From Obelidium mucronatum (Eukaryota; Chytridiomycota; Chytridiomycetes; Chytridiales; Chytriomycetaceae): a stretch of 64,000 nucleotides of DNA. The notes under the pieces are model-generated. The model searched no databases and was not told where the DNA came from. It worked only from the letters and a program-made list of their open reading frames with translations. The position numbers were made by a program, and so were the translations under genes. Below, in pieces: positions 13,433 through 26,058 of this stretch. Every line of letters begins with the position of its first letter. Positions within the stretch are counted from its first letter, which is position 1. The stretch is taken from contig JAIVFH010000120.1 in NCBI GenBank assembly GCA_025765595.1, positions 29,324 through 93,323 on the forward strand, in the 5' to 3' direction.

Positions 13433-14528
13433 TAGCACCTACTTGTAAAGACTTTTAACGATTGGGTAGTCCTGGCATGACGTGAAAATTCTTGGCGTTA
13501 GTCGCGTTTATGCCCGACAAACAACAAACAAAAACATACAAAAATCAGGCCGAGGACTCAAAGATGTTCAGAACGTAAATAAATGGAAGCTTAAATAAAT
13601 GGAAGCTTTCAAAGCGGCGATGTGCAGATGACGCGTGTTTTGTTTCAACAGGCTGAGTAGCGCTTTCGAGGGGCGCATTAAACGCTTAGACGGCGTCCAG
13701 CCAACAACCAGTGACTTTATGCTGTATTTCTAGGTCGAACGCTGCATCGGCGGTGGGTGCTGTAAATATCTGTAATGTCTTGGGTCAAAGATCAGGAGGA
13801 ACGAAACAAGATTTCTGGCAGCTAAACTATAGTCATACCTGAGCCCGAGACTGCAGCGCAGGCAAATATATTCATGACATAGCGGCTGAGAAGCGGCGGC
13901 GCGGTTCGGACGACTGGCAGTAGGTATTTGTTGACAGGCAGGAGAATCTGACAAAGTCGGTTTTTGTTAAAGTTCTTCTCAATAAATAAATAACCAAATT
14001 AAAAATTAATATTTTCTATTATTTTCAAATACAATTTAAAGCAATAGGTATTATAAATTGGAGCATATATTGCGGTTTATTTGCTTTAAACAAGGCTCGG
14101 CTGATGCTTTTGGCCGCGACGCTGGGGCGGTGGTTGTTCTGAGTTTGGCACCAACTTGGAAGAAAAAAGACAAATGCAAGCAACGCGCCGAGAATATGGT
14201 CGCCAGTAGCCCCAGAATGCGACGCCTCACGTGGAGAATTCTTTGTTCTGCAGGAGAGCGGCAAATTCTCAGTATCAGGAGACTCTCAAAAGAGAACTCA
14301 CCACAATTTGCAAGAAGAACGCATATTGACGCCCATAGCAGAACCCATAGAAAACGGAACCAAGTCGCCGAGAATGTGACTTGAATGGAGCGACTTGAAT
14401 GGAGCGACTTGAATGGAGCCCCTAAAGCAATAGCAAAAAAAGAATCCTTGTTAACATTATCGCCGAGAGTCCGAAAAGCGTCGAAAACGAACCATAATTT
14501 GATAGATTGAGGTGAAGTTCCCGTAAAA

Positions 14529-15256
14529 TAGCACCAGCAGGAAACGAACGGGCGGATGGAATGCCCGACTGCTGTGAATCCCTGGTGCTCGAAAAATATC
14601 GCCAAGAAGCAATACATCTGAGCCACAGAGATTCAGCGTGGCAGAGAGACATCCAGAACCCGCCCCGATCGTTTCCAGTGGCTCCGCTCGTCCCAGTAGT
14701 TCCGGTCAAGTAGCGCCTGAAGAAAACGAGCGGGCGGATGGAATGCCCGACTGCTGTGAATCCCTGGTGCTCGAAAAATATCGCCAAGAAGCAATACATC
14801 TGAGCCACAGAGATTCAGCGTGGCAGAGAGACATCCAGAACCCGCCCCGATCGTTTCCAGTGGCTCCGCTCGTCCCAGTAGTTCCGGTCAAGTAGCGCCT
14901 GAAGGAAACGAGCGGGCGGATGGAATGCCCGACTGCTGTGAATCCCTGGTGCTCGAAAAATATCGCCAAGAAGCAATACATCTGAGCCACAGAGATTCAG
15001 CATGGCAGAGAGACATCCAGAACCCGCCCCGATCGTTTCCAGTGGTTCCGCTCGTCCCAGTAGTTCCGGTCAAGTAGCGCCTGAAGGAAACGAACGGGCG
15101 GATGGAATGCCCGACTGCTGTGAATCCCTGGTGCCCGAGAAATATCGCCAAGAAGCAATACATCTGAGCCACAGAGATTCAGCATGGCAGAGAGACATCC
15201 AGAACCCGCCCCGATCGTTTCCAGTGGTTCCGCTCGTCCCAGTAGTTCCAATCGGG
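14529..15256 (+). repeat. Run of four 182-bp units
   Basis: Units start at 14529, 14711, 14893 and 15075, at an exact 182-bp period. Confidence 0.85.
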
Positions 15257-16353
15257 TAGCACCTACTTGTAAAGACTTTTAACGATTGGGTAGTCCTGGC
15301 ATGACGTGAAAATTCTTGGCGTTAGTCGCGTTTATGCCCGACAAACAACAAACAAAAACATACAAAAATCAGGCCGAGGACTCAAAGATGTTCAGAACGT
15401 AAATAAATGGAAGCTTAAATAAATGGAAGCTTTCAAAGCGGCGATGTGCAGATGACGCGTGTTTTGTTTCAACAGGCTGAGTAGCGCTTTCGAGGGGCGC
15501 ATTAAACGCTTAGACGGCGTCCAGCCAACAACCAGTGACTTTATGCTGTATTTCTAGGTCGAACGCTGCATCGGCGGTGGGTGCTGTAAATATCTGTAAT
15601 GTCTTGGGTCAAAGATCAGGAGGAACGAAACAAGATTTCTGGCAGCTAAACTATAGTCATACCTGAGCCCGAGACTGCAGCGCAGGCAAATATATTCATG
15701 ACATAGCGGCTGAGAAGCGGCGGCGCGGTTCGGACGACTGGCAGTAGGTATTTGTTGACAGGCAGGAGAATCTGACAAAGTCGGTTTTTGTTAAAGTTCT
15801 TCTCAATAAATAAATAACCAAATTAAAAATTAATATTTTCTATTATTTTCAAATACAATTTAAAGCAATAGGTATTATAAATTGGAGCATATATTGCGGT
15901 TTATTTGCTTTAAACAAGGCTCGGCTGATGCTTTTGGCCGCGACACTGGGGCGGTTGTTGTTCTGAGTTTGGCACCAACTTGGAAGAAAAAAGACAAATG
16001 CAAGCAACGCGCCGAGAATATGGTCGCCAGTAGCCCCAGAATGCGACGCCTCACGTGGAGAATTCTTTGTTCTGCAGGAGAGCGGCAAATTCTCAGTATC
16101 AGGAGACTCTCAAAAAGAGAACTCACCACAATTTGCAAGAAGAACGCATATTGTCGCCAATAGCAGAACCCATAGAAAACGGAACCAAGTCGCCGAGAAT
16201 GTGACTTGAATGGAGCGACTTGAATGGAGCGACTTGAATGGAGCCCCTAAAGCAATAGCAAAAAAAGAATCCTTGTTAACATTATCGCCGAGAGTCCGAA
16301 AAGCGTCGAAAACGAACCATAATTTGATAGATTGAGGTGAAGTTCCCGTAAAA

Positions 16354-16899
16354 TAGCACCAGCAGGAAACGAACGGGCGGATGGAATGCCCGACTGCTGT
16401 GAATCCCTGGTGCTCGAAAAATATCGCCAAGAAGCAATACATCTGAGCCACAGAGATTCAGCGTGGCAGAGAGACATCCAGAACCCGCCCCGATCGTTTC
16501 CAGTGGCTCCGCTCGTCCCAGTAGTTCCGGTCAAGTAGCGCCTGAAGGAAACGAGCGGGCGGATGGAATGCCCGACTGCTGTGAATCCCTGGTGCTCGAA
16601 AAATATCGCCAAGAAGCAATACATCTGAGCCACAGAGATTCAGCATGGCAGAGAGACATCCAGAACCCGCCCCGATCGTTTCCAGTGGTTCCGCTCGTCC
16701 CAGTAGTTCCGGTCAAGTAGCGCCTGAAGGAAACGAACGGGCGGATGGAATGCCCGACTGCTGTGAATCCCTGGTGCCCGAGAAATATCGCCAAGAAGCA
16801 ATACATCTGAGCCACAGAGATTCAGCATGGCAGAGAGACATCCAGAACCCGCCCCGATCGTTTCCAGTGGTTCCGCTCGTCCCAGTAGTTCCAATCGGG
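16354..16899 (+). repeat. Run of three 182-bp units
   Basis: Units start at 16354, 16536 and 16718. Its spacer shares a private variant (GCGACACTGGGGC) with the spacer near 22118, about 6.2 kb away. Confidence 0.85.
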
Positions 16900-17982
16900 T
16901 AGCACCTACTTGTAAAGACTTTTAACGATTGGGTAGTCCTGGCATGACGTGAAAATTCTTGGCGTTAGTCGCGTTTATGCCCGACAAACAACAAACAAAA
17001 ACATACAAAAATCAGGCCGAGGACTCAAAGATGTTCAGAACGTAAATAAATGGAAGCTTAAATAAATGGAAGCTTTCAAAGCGGCGATGTGCAGATGACG
17101 CGTGTTTTGTTTCAACAGGCTGAGTAGCGCTTTCGAGGGGCGCATTAAACGCTTAGACGGCGTCCAGCCAACAACCAGTGACTTTATGCTGTATTTCTAG
17201 GTCGAACGCTGCATCGGCGGTGGGGGCTGTAAATATCTGTAATATCTTGGTTCAAAGATCAGGAGGAACGAAACAAGATTTCTGGCAGCTAAACTTTAGT
17301 CATACCAGAGCCCGAGACTGCAGCGTAGGCAAATATATTCATGACATAGCGGCTGAGAAGCGGCGGCGCGGTTCGGACGACTGGCAGTAGGTATTTGTTG
17401 ACAGGCAGGAGAATCTGACAAAGTCGGTTTTTGTTAAAGTTCTTCTCAATAAATAAATAACCAAATTAAAAATTAATATTTTCTATTATTTTCAAATACA
17501 ATTTAAAGCAATAGGTATTATAAATTGGAGCATATATTGCGGTTTATTTGCTTTAAACAAGGCTCGGCTGATGCTTTTGGCCGCGACGCTGGGGCGGTGG
17601 TTGTTCTGAGTTTGGCACCAACTTGGAAGAAAAAAGACAAATGCAAGCAACGCGCCGAGAATATGGTCGCCAGTAGCCCCAGAATGCGACGCCTCACGTG
17701 GAGAATTCTTTGTTCTGCAGGAGAGCGGCAAATTCTCAGTATCAGGAGACTCTCAAAAAGAGAACTCACCACAATTTGCAAGAAGAACGCATATTGACGC
17801 CCATAGCAGAACCCATAGAAAACGGAACCAAGTCGCCGAGAATGTGACTTGAATGGAGCGACTTGAATGGAGCCCCTAAAGCAATAGCAAAAAAAGAATC
17901 CTTGTTAACATCATCGCCGAGAGTCCGAAAAGCGTCGAAAACGAACCATAATTTGATAGATTGAGATGAAGTTCCCGTGAAG

Positions 17983-19256
17983 TAGCGCCTGCAGGATACG
18001 ATCGGGCGGATGGAATGCCCGACTGCTGTGAATCCCTGGTGCTCGAGAAATATCGCCAAGAAGCAATACATCTGAGCCACAGAGATTCAGCATGGCAGAG
18101 AGACATCCAGAACCCGCCCCGATCGTTTCCAGTGGTTCCGCTCGTCCCAGTAGTTCCGATCAAGTAGCGCCTGAAGGAAACGAACGGGCGGATGGAATGC
18201 CCGACTGCTGTGAATCCCTGGTGCTCGAAAAATATCGCCAAGAAGCAATACATCTGAGCCACAGAGATTCAGCATGGCAGCAAGACATCCAGAACCCGCC
18301 CCGATCGTTTCCAGTGGTTGCGCTCGTCCCAGTAGTTCTGGTCAGGTAGCGCCTGCAGGAAACGAACGGGCGGATGGAATGCCCGACTGCTGTGAATCCC
18401 TGGTGCTCGAAAAATATCGCCAAGAAGCAATACATCTGAGCCACAGAGATTCAGCATGGCAGAGAGACATCCAGAACCCGCCCCGATCGTTTCCAGTGGT
18501 TGCGCTCGTCCCAGTAGTTCCCGTGAAGTAGCGCCTGCAGGAAACGAACGGGCGGATGGAATGCCCGACTGCTGTGAATCCCTGGTGCTCGAGAAATATC
18601 GCCAAGAAGCAATACATCTGAGCCACAGAGATTCAGCATGGCAGAGAGACATCCAGAACCCGCCCCGATCGTTTCCAGTGGTTGCGCTCGTCCCAGTAGT
18701 TCTGGTCAGGTAGCGCCTGCAGGAAACGAACGGGCGGATGGAATGCCCGACTGCTGTGAATCCCTGGTGCTCGAAAAATATCGCCAAGAAGCAATACATC
18801 TGAGCCACAGAGATTCAGCATGGCAGAGAGACATCCAGAACCCGCCCCGATCGTTTCCAGTGGTTGCGCTCGTCCCAGTAGTTCCCGTGAAGTAGCGCCT
18901 GCAGGAAACGAACGGGCGGATGGAATGCCCGACTGCTGTGAATCCCTGGTGCTCGAGAAATATCGCCAAGAAGCAATACATCTGAGCCACAGAGATTCAG
19001 CATGGCAGAGAGACATCCAGAACCCGCCCCGATCGTTTCCAGTGGTTGCGCTCGTCCCAGTAGTTCTGGTCAGGTAGCGCCTGCAGGAAACGAACGGGCG
19101 GATGGAATGCCCGACTGCTGTGAATCCCTGGTGCTCGAAAAATATCGCCAAGAAGCAATACATCTGAGCCACAGAGATTCAGCATGGCAGAGAGACATCC
19201 AGAACCCGCCCCGATCGTTTCCAGTGGTTGCGCTCGTCCCAGTAGTTCCAATCGGG
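17983..19256 (+). repeat. Run of seven 182-bp units, the longest
   Basis: Units start at 17983, 18165, 18347, 18529, 18711, 18893 and 19075. Units alternate in pairs between junction variants (TTCTGGTCAGG and TTCCCGTGAAG), so a 364-bp dimer has itself been amplified. Confidence 0.9.
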
Positions 19257-20337
19257 TAGCACCTACTTGTAAAGACTTTTAACGATTGGGTAGTCCTGGC
19301 ATGACGTGAAAATTCTTGGCGTTAGTCGCGTTTATGCCCGACAAACAACAAACAAAAACATACAAAAATCAGGCCGAGGACTCAAAGATGTTCAGAACGT
19401 AAATAAATGGAAGCTTTCAAAGCGGCGATGTGCAGATGACGCGTGTTTTGTTTCAACAGGCTGAGTAGCGCTTTCGAGGGGCGCATTAAACGCTTAGACG
19501 GCGTCCATCCAACCACCAGTGACTTTATGCTGTATTTCTGGGTCGAACGCTGCATCGGCGGTGGGGGCTGTAAATATCTGTAATATCTTGGTTCAAAGAT
19601 CAGGAGGAACGAAACAAGATTTCTGGCAGCTAAACTTTAGTCATACCAGAGCCCGAGACTGCAGCGTAGGCAAATATATTCATGACATAGCGGCTGAGAA
19701 GCGGCGGCGCGGTTCGGACGACTGGCAGTAGGTATTTGTTGACAGGCAGGAGAATCTGACAAAGTCGGTTTTTGTTAAAGTTCTTCTCAATAAATAAATA
19801 ACCAAATTAAAAATTAATATTTTCTATTATTTTCAAATACAATTTAAAGCAATAGGTATTATAAATTGGAGCATATATTGCGGTTTATTTGCTTTAAACA
19901 AGGCTCGGCTGATGCTTTTGGCCGCGACGCTGGGGCGGTGGTTGTTCTGAGTTTGGCACCAACTTGGAAGAAAAAAGACAAATGCAAGCAACGCGCCGAG
20001 AATATGGTCGCCAGTAGCCCCAGAATGCGACGCCTCACGTGGAGAATTCTTTGTTCTGCAGGAGAGCGGCAAATTCTCAGTATCAGGAGACTCTCAAAAA
20101 GAGAACTCACCACAATTTGCAAGAAGAACGCATATTGACGCCCATAGCAGAACCCATAGAAAACGGAACCAAGTCGCCGAGAATGTGACTTGAATGGAGC
20201 GACTTGAATGGAGCGACTTGAATGGAGCCCCTAAAGCAATAGCAAAAAAAGAATCCTTGTTAACATTATCGCCGAGAGTCCGAAAAGCGTCGAAAACGAA
20301 CCATAATTTGATAGATTGAGGTGAAGTTCCCGTAAAA

Positions 20338-21429
20338 TAGCACCAGCAGGAAACGAACGGGCGGATGGAATGCCCGACTGCTGTGAATCCCTGGTGCTCG
20401 AAAAATATCGCCAAGAAGCAATACATCTGAGCCACAGAGATTCAGCGTGGCAGAGAGACATCCAGAACCCGCCCCGATCGTTTCCAGGGGCTCCGCTCGT
20501 CCCAGTAGTTCCGGTCAAGTAGCGCCTGAAGAAAACGAGCGGGCGGATGGAATGCCCGACTGCTGTGAATCCCTGGTGCTCGAAAAATATCGCCAAGAAG
20601 CAATACATCTGAGCCACAGAGATTCAGCGTGGCAGAGAGACATCCAGAACCCGCCCCGATCGTTTCCAGTGGCTCCGCTCGTCCCAGTAGTTCCGGTCAA
20701 GTAGCGCCTGAAGGAAACGAGCGGGCGGATGGAATGCCCGACTGCTGTGAATCCCTGGTGCTCGAAAAATATCGCCAAGAAGCAATACATCTGAGCCACA
20801 GAGATTCAGCATGGCAGAGAGACATCCAGAACCCGCCCCGATCATTTCCAGTGGCTCCGCTCGTCCCAGTAGTTCCGGTCAAGTAGCGCCTGAAGGAAAC
20901 GAGCGGGCGGATGGAATGCCCGACTGCTGTGAATCCCTGGTGCTCGAGAAATATCGCCAAGAAGCAATACATCTGAGCCACAGAGATTCAGCATGGCAGA
21001 GAGACATCCAGAACCCGCCCCGATCGTTTCCAGTGGTTCCGCTCGTCCCAGTAGTTCCGGTCAAGTAGCGCCTGAAGGAAACGAACGGGCGGATGGAATG
21101 CCCGACTGCTGTGAATCCCTGGTGCTCGAAAAATATCGCCAAGAAGCAATACATCTGAGCCACAGAGATTCAGCATGGCAGAGAGACATCCAGAACCCGC
21201 CCCGATCGTTTCCAGTGGTTCCGCTCGTCCCAGTAGTTCCGGTCAAGTAGCGCCTGAAGGAAACGAACGGGCGGATGGAATGCCCGACTGCTGTGAATCC
21301 CTGGTGCCCGAGAAATATCGCCAAGAAGCAATACATCTGAGCCACAGAGATTCAGCATGGCAGAGAGACATCCAGAACCCGCCCCGATCGTTTCCAGTGG
21401 TTCCGCTCGTCCCAGTAGTTCCAATCGGG
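20338..21429 (+). repeat. Run of six 182-bp units
   Basis: Units start at 20338, 20520, 20702, 20884, 21066 and 21248. Confidence 0.85.
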
Positions 21430-22512
21430 TAGCACCTACTTGTAAAGACTTTTAACGATTGGGTAGTCCTGGCATGACGTGAAAATTCTTGGCGTTAGTC
21501 GCGTTTATGCCCGACAAACAACAAACAAAAACATACAAAAATCAGGCCGAGGACTCAAAGATGTTCAGAACGTAAATAAATGGAAGCTTAAATAAATGGA
21601 AGCTTTCAAAGCGGCGATGTGCAGATGACGCGTGTTTTGTTTCAACAGGCTGAGTAGCGCTTTCGAGGGGCGCATTAAACGCTTAGACGGCGTCCAGCCA
21701 ACAACCAGTGACTTTATGCTGTATTTCTAGGTCGAACGCTGCATCGGCGGTGGGTGCTGTAAATATCTGTAATGTCTTGGGTCAAAGATCAGGAGGAACG
21801 AAACAAGATTTCTGGCAGCTAAACTATAGTCATACCTGAGCCCGAGACTGCAGCGCAGGCAAATATATTCATGACATAGCGGCTGAGAAGCGGCGGCGCG
21901 GTTCGGACGACTGGCAGTAGGTATTTGTTGACAGGCAGGAGAATCTGACAAAGTCGGTTTTTGTTAAAGTTCTTCTCAATAAATAAATAACCAAATTAAA
22001 AATTAATATTTTCTATTATTTTCAAATACAATTTAAAGCAATAGGTATTATAAATTGGAGCATATATTGCGGTTTATTTGCTTTAAACAAGGCTCGGCTG
22101 ATGCTTTTGGCCGCGACACTGGGGCGGTTGTTGTTCTGAGTTTGGCACCAACTTGGAAGAAAAAAGACAAATGCAAGCAACGCGCCGAGAATATGGTCGC
22201 CAGTAGCCCCAGAATGCGACGCCTCACGTGGAGAATTCTTTGTTCTGCAGGAGAGCGGCAAATTCTCAGTATCACGAGGCTCTGAAAAAGAGAACTCACC
22301 ACAATTTGCAAGAAGAACGCATATTGTCGCCAATAGCAGAACCCATAGAAAACGGAACCAAGTCGCCGAGAATGTGACTTGAATGGAGCGACTTGAATGG
22401 AGCCCCTAAAGCAATAGCAAAAAAAGAATCCTTGTTAACATCATCGCCGAGAGTCCGAAAAGCGTCGAAAACGAACCATAATTTGATAGATTGAGATGAA
22501 GTTCCCGTGAAG

Positions 22513-23422
22513 TAGCGCCTGCAGGATACGATCGGGCGGATGGAATGCCCGACTGCTGTGAATCCCTGGTGCTCGAGAAATATCGCCAAGAAGCAATACA
22601 TCTGAGCCACAGAGATTCAGCATGGCAGAGAGACATCCAGAACCCGCCCCGATCGTTTCCAGTGGTTCCGCTCGTCCCAGTAGTTCCGATCAAGTAGCGC
22701 CTGAAGGAAACGAACGGGCGGATGGAATGCCCGACTGCTGTGAATCCCTGGTGCTCGAAAAATATCGCCAAGAAGCAATACATCTGAGCCACAGAGATTC
22801 AGCATGGCAGCAAGACATCCAGAACCCGCCCCGATCGTTTCCAGTGGTTGCGCTCGTCCCAGTAGTTCTGGTCAGGTAGCGCCTGCAGGAAACGAACGGG
22901 CGGATGGAATGCCCGACTGCTGTGAATCCCTGGTGCTCGAAAAATATCGCCAAGAAGCAATACATCTGAGCCACAGAGATTCAGCATGGCAGAGAGACAT
23001 CCAGAACCCGCCCCGATCGTTTCCAGTGGTTGCGCTCGTCCCAGTAGTTCCCGTGAAGTAGCGCCTGCAGGAAACGAACGGGCGGATGGAATGCCCGACT
23101 GCTGTGAATCCCTGGTGCTCGAGAAATATCGCCAAGAAGCAATACATCTGAGCCACAGAGATTCAGCATGGCAGAGAGACATCCAGAACCCGCCCCGATC
23201 GTTTCCAGTGGTTGCGCTCGTCCCAGTAGTTCTGGTCAGGTAGCGCCTGCAGGAAACGAACGGGCGGATGGAATGCCCGACTGCTGTGAATCCCTGGTGC
23301 TCGAAAAATATCGCCAAGAAGCAATACATCTGAGCCACAGAGATTCAGCATGGCAGAGAGACATCCAGAACCCGCCCCAATCGTTTCCAGTGGTTCCGCT
23401 CGTCCCAGTAGTTCCAATCGGG
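22513..23422 (+). repeat. Run of five 182-bp units
   Basis: Units start at 22513, 22695, 22877, 23059 and 23241. The first four match the run beginning at 17983, 4530 bp upstream, including a rare GGATACGATCGGG variant. Confidence 0.85.
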
Positions 23423-23959
23423 TAGCACCTACTTGTAAAGACTTTTAACGATTGGGTAGTCCTGGCATGACGTGAAAATTCTTTGCGTTAGTCGCGTTTA
23501 TGCCCGACAAACAACAAACAAAAACATACAAACAAGATTTCTGGCAGCTAAACTATAGTCATACCTGAGCCTGAGACTGCAGCGTAGGCAAATAGATTCA
23601 TGACATCGCGGCTGAGAAGCGGCGGCGCGGTTCGGACGACTGGCAGTAGGTATTTGTTGACAGGCAGGAGAATCTGACAAAGTCGGTTTTTGTTGAAGTT
23701 CTTCATCAATAAATAAATACCAAATTTAAAAATTAATATTTTCTATTATTTTCAAATACAATTTAAAGCAATAGGTATTAGAAATTGGAGCATATATTGC
23801 GGTTTATTTGCTTTAAACAAGGCTCGGCTGATGCTTTTGGCCGCGACGCTGGGGCGATCTGTATTTTTGGCGGTTGGTGAAGTTGATACCTGAAAACCCA
23901 AAATTACATTTTTTGAGTGATATTATTGTGCATTTAAATTCACTTCTATCGTTGAATTA

Positions 23960-24103
23960 TGAGCAATGGGGCGTTGCATTCGCCATCCAAAGCAGTTTTC
24001 GATGTGGCTGTGGTGGGGCTACTAGTGACCACATTCTCGGCGCTTTGCTTGCATTTGTCTTTTTTCTTCCAAGTTGGTGCCAAACTCAGAACAACCACCG
24101 TTG
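23960..24103 (-). repeat. Inverted fragment of the satellite spacer (variant form)
   Basis: About 144 bp that are the reverse complement of the spacer-to-variant-module junction seen near 7545-7685 and 11113-11253. It is separated from the main array by about 100 bp of unrelated DNA and marks a rearranged right edge. Confidence 0.75.
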
Positions 24104-24494
24104 TTATAGTAATTCACAAGACTAATACAGTACAATAGGTTTAGAGGGAAAGAATTCAATTTTCAAAGTTGTCTCTTTCAAGTTGTTCCATGTTTGCCGG
24201 CTTGGGACTAATTCTTGGAGAAACCAAGACAATTAAAGATGACTTGCTTAAGCCTACTTTGGCTTCTTGTAATAATTGAAGATGATATTATTGGTATAAA
24301 TAGCGGTTACCACATGCAGGCAAATTGAATGGTAGTGACGTGTATTTTCATGGTCTTTTCAGTTCAGCAAAGATAAGTGTCGTAGTGCTATACTTCTTTG
24401 TCACTCAGAACCTTTTAAGAACATTATTGAAGTCCAAGTCCTAACTAAGAAACAACAGCAAAACAGCAAAACAACAAAAGAGGAATCGTCAACA
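24104..24494. other. Intergenic, no gene seen
   Basis: AT-rich unique sequence between the inverted satellite fragment and the broken gene on the minus strand. I see nothing with coding or repeat structure. Confidence 0.5.
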
Positions 24495-25298
24495 TCAGAA
24501 CTCCTCCATGAGCTCATTCAAGGATGCCCGCCTGATTGATGGGGGGGCACATTGCGGGTTGAGGTCCAGTGTTTGGCTGACGATCGGCACAACACAGCGA
24601 TCGGGGGTTTTGACGGCGCGGCGCTTGCGGTAGAGGGGGTCCTCGGTTGGCGCCACCGGGGCATGGAGTGGCGGCGTAGTCCACGCGTAATCATCGTGAG
24701 TTGTGCTTGCAGGAGTCAAGCCGTACAGCCCCTGGAGCAGCAGCGCCAACGGAAACTCCGCCGCATCGTGTTTTCCCGCCGCAAAGGCTTGCTACTTGCG
24801 CCACACGAATGCAGCCGGTCCAAAGCCGCTGCCTGTGCCAGCCGCCAACTGCCGGTTCTGCGAGACCAGCACCACAAGGCGACCCTTGCGCAGCAGCCCC
24901 GACCGCAGCACATCCACCACCTGAACCTCGTCAGTGGCAGCAATGTGGACATCGCCGCGCTTCGAACTGACGGCCAGGTCCAGAAGCGCATTCACAGTGC
25001 CCAGTGCCAGCTTTTGTTTTCCCTGCTGCACCATCGCTGCACCGTAGTCCTCCAGCTTGCGTCTTTGATCCCTCGTCAGTATACATACACCAGTCACGGT
25101 CAAGCTGTTGACATTGTTGTGCTCCTTGTACGCGTAGTGGCAGGCAGTTGCGTATGGACCCTTTGGCGCAACTCCGGCTTGGCACTCTCCCAGCCAGCGG
25201 CACTCAACTCCGCCGGTAGCATTCGGCCTCCTCCCACAGCCACAAACTTGCTCACAGCTTCGCGGTGCGTTCCCGACGGTTCGTCCGCCAGAAAGCAC
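24495..25298 (-). pseudogene. Second copy of the unknown gene family, interrupted by an in-frame TAG
   Basis: The minus strand stays in a single frame from 25298 to a TGA at 24495-24497, broken only by one TAG at 24792-24794 in the middle of the conserved region. The N-terminal part has DYGAAMV, DLAVSSKRGD and the A-T-D motif followed by VVLV. The part after the TAG has LYGLTP and a C-terminal tail that aligns with the copy at 1-645. Upstream residues are cysteine-rich and may be non-coding. This copy and the left one are both broken, at different places, and differ clearly in sequence, so they are old paralogues rather than a fresh duplication. Readthrough or a tiny intron at the TAG is possible, but I see no GT...AG pair for it. 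Confidence 0.6.
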
Positions 25299-26058
25299 GC
25301 CGTCGCTCTGGCCGTGAACTCCCTGATTGTCTAAAGGTTCATGCGTGAAAAAGGAATTATATCATAAGTTTGGGTTATTAATATTACCATACCCATAAGC
25401 GGTTTGACACTCTGGAAGTCCCACACAAAGGGAAGGTGGGTAGCAAACCGAGGGTTTCTCAATGTAGTCAGCAACAGCGGGAGAAAGCGAGTTCAATATG
25501 AAAAGGGATTCATTAAGGGGAAATTCGATGGTTTTGTTTTATGATGGCAAAAAATGAAAAATGGCCGTTTTTGGCAACATCTATATTCAGGGTTCCAGTC
25601 TTGTGGATTTATTTTGATGTTTATCCATACAATCAAAATCAACCAATATTATCCGAAATCATCATGTCTTGGCTTCAGGGCAGAAAGTTTGGGGAGTTTT
25701 GCTGGTTGCAATAACAACAATGACGAAAAATTCTATTGCCATGTTTCCAAAGCTGCCGGTGGGTGCTCCCGCCTCTCCTCTCGTCACCTGGAGAGGCTCC
25801 AACAAACAAAGCCCACCTTTTTCCCTGGATTCAAACCCGGTCCATAAACCGTCCAAGGGCTCCTCCAGCATTCAGTCAGTGTGAAGTAGCCCCAAAGTGT
25901 CAAACAGGGTTCTGGCACAGCCCCACCACCCCCTCCCCTACCCTCTATCCCCCTCCATCCACCCTGGCTAAAAGATAAAAAAATTACCTCATCACTAGAC
26001 ATGGCGAGAACTGAGGAACGCAGAGGCGCTACCCGACGATATCCTCTCATACCCCGGA
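25299..26058. other. Intergenic region upstream of a membrane-protein gene
   Basis: No convincing gene. A C-rich tract lies at about 25925-25965. Short frames on both strands overlap each other and lack family resemblance. Confidence 0.5.

Larger units (their letters stand above)
3260..23860. repeat. Hierarchical satellite array: 182-bp units in blocks separated by ~1.1-kb spacers
   Basis: Twelve composite units lie head to tail. Each ends a run of 182-bp units at the spacer's first bases, found at 3985, 5417, 6848, 8602, 10400, 11805, 13433, 15257, 16900, 19257, 21430 and 23423. Composite lengths therefore vary from 1405 to 2357 bp, mostly in steps of about 182 bp. The runs hold 3, 2, 2, 3, 4, 1, 3, 4, 3, 7, 6 and 5 units. 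The spacer is 1066-1097 bp where uninterrupted and carries a ~100-bp very AT-rich core followed by more balanced sequence. Copies are nearly identical, and private variants are shared between distant copies. The array stops at about 23860 inside a spacer. Open frames recur in it only because the sequence recurs. No rRNA or transposase is seen. Confidence 0.9.

Noticed and set aside
17983..19256. CRISPR-like array of direct repeats
   Set aside because: The units are 182 bp, contiguous and lack short unique spacers.
3340..23430. Dozens of recurring open frames of 60-190 codons on both strands within the satellite
   Set aside because: They repeat only because the DNA repeats, exist in overlapping frames on both strands, and change frame from unit to unit since 182 is not a multiple of three.
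3260..23860. Ribosomal DNA intergenic spacer
   Set aside because: Composite spacers with subrepeats can look like rDNA spacers, but no 18S, 5.8S, 28S or 5S sequence occurs in or beside the array.
24552..25334. Plus-strand 260-codon frame opposite the right broken gene
   Set aside because: The homology with the copy at 1-645 is on the minus strand; the plus frame is its GC-rich shadow.
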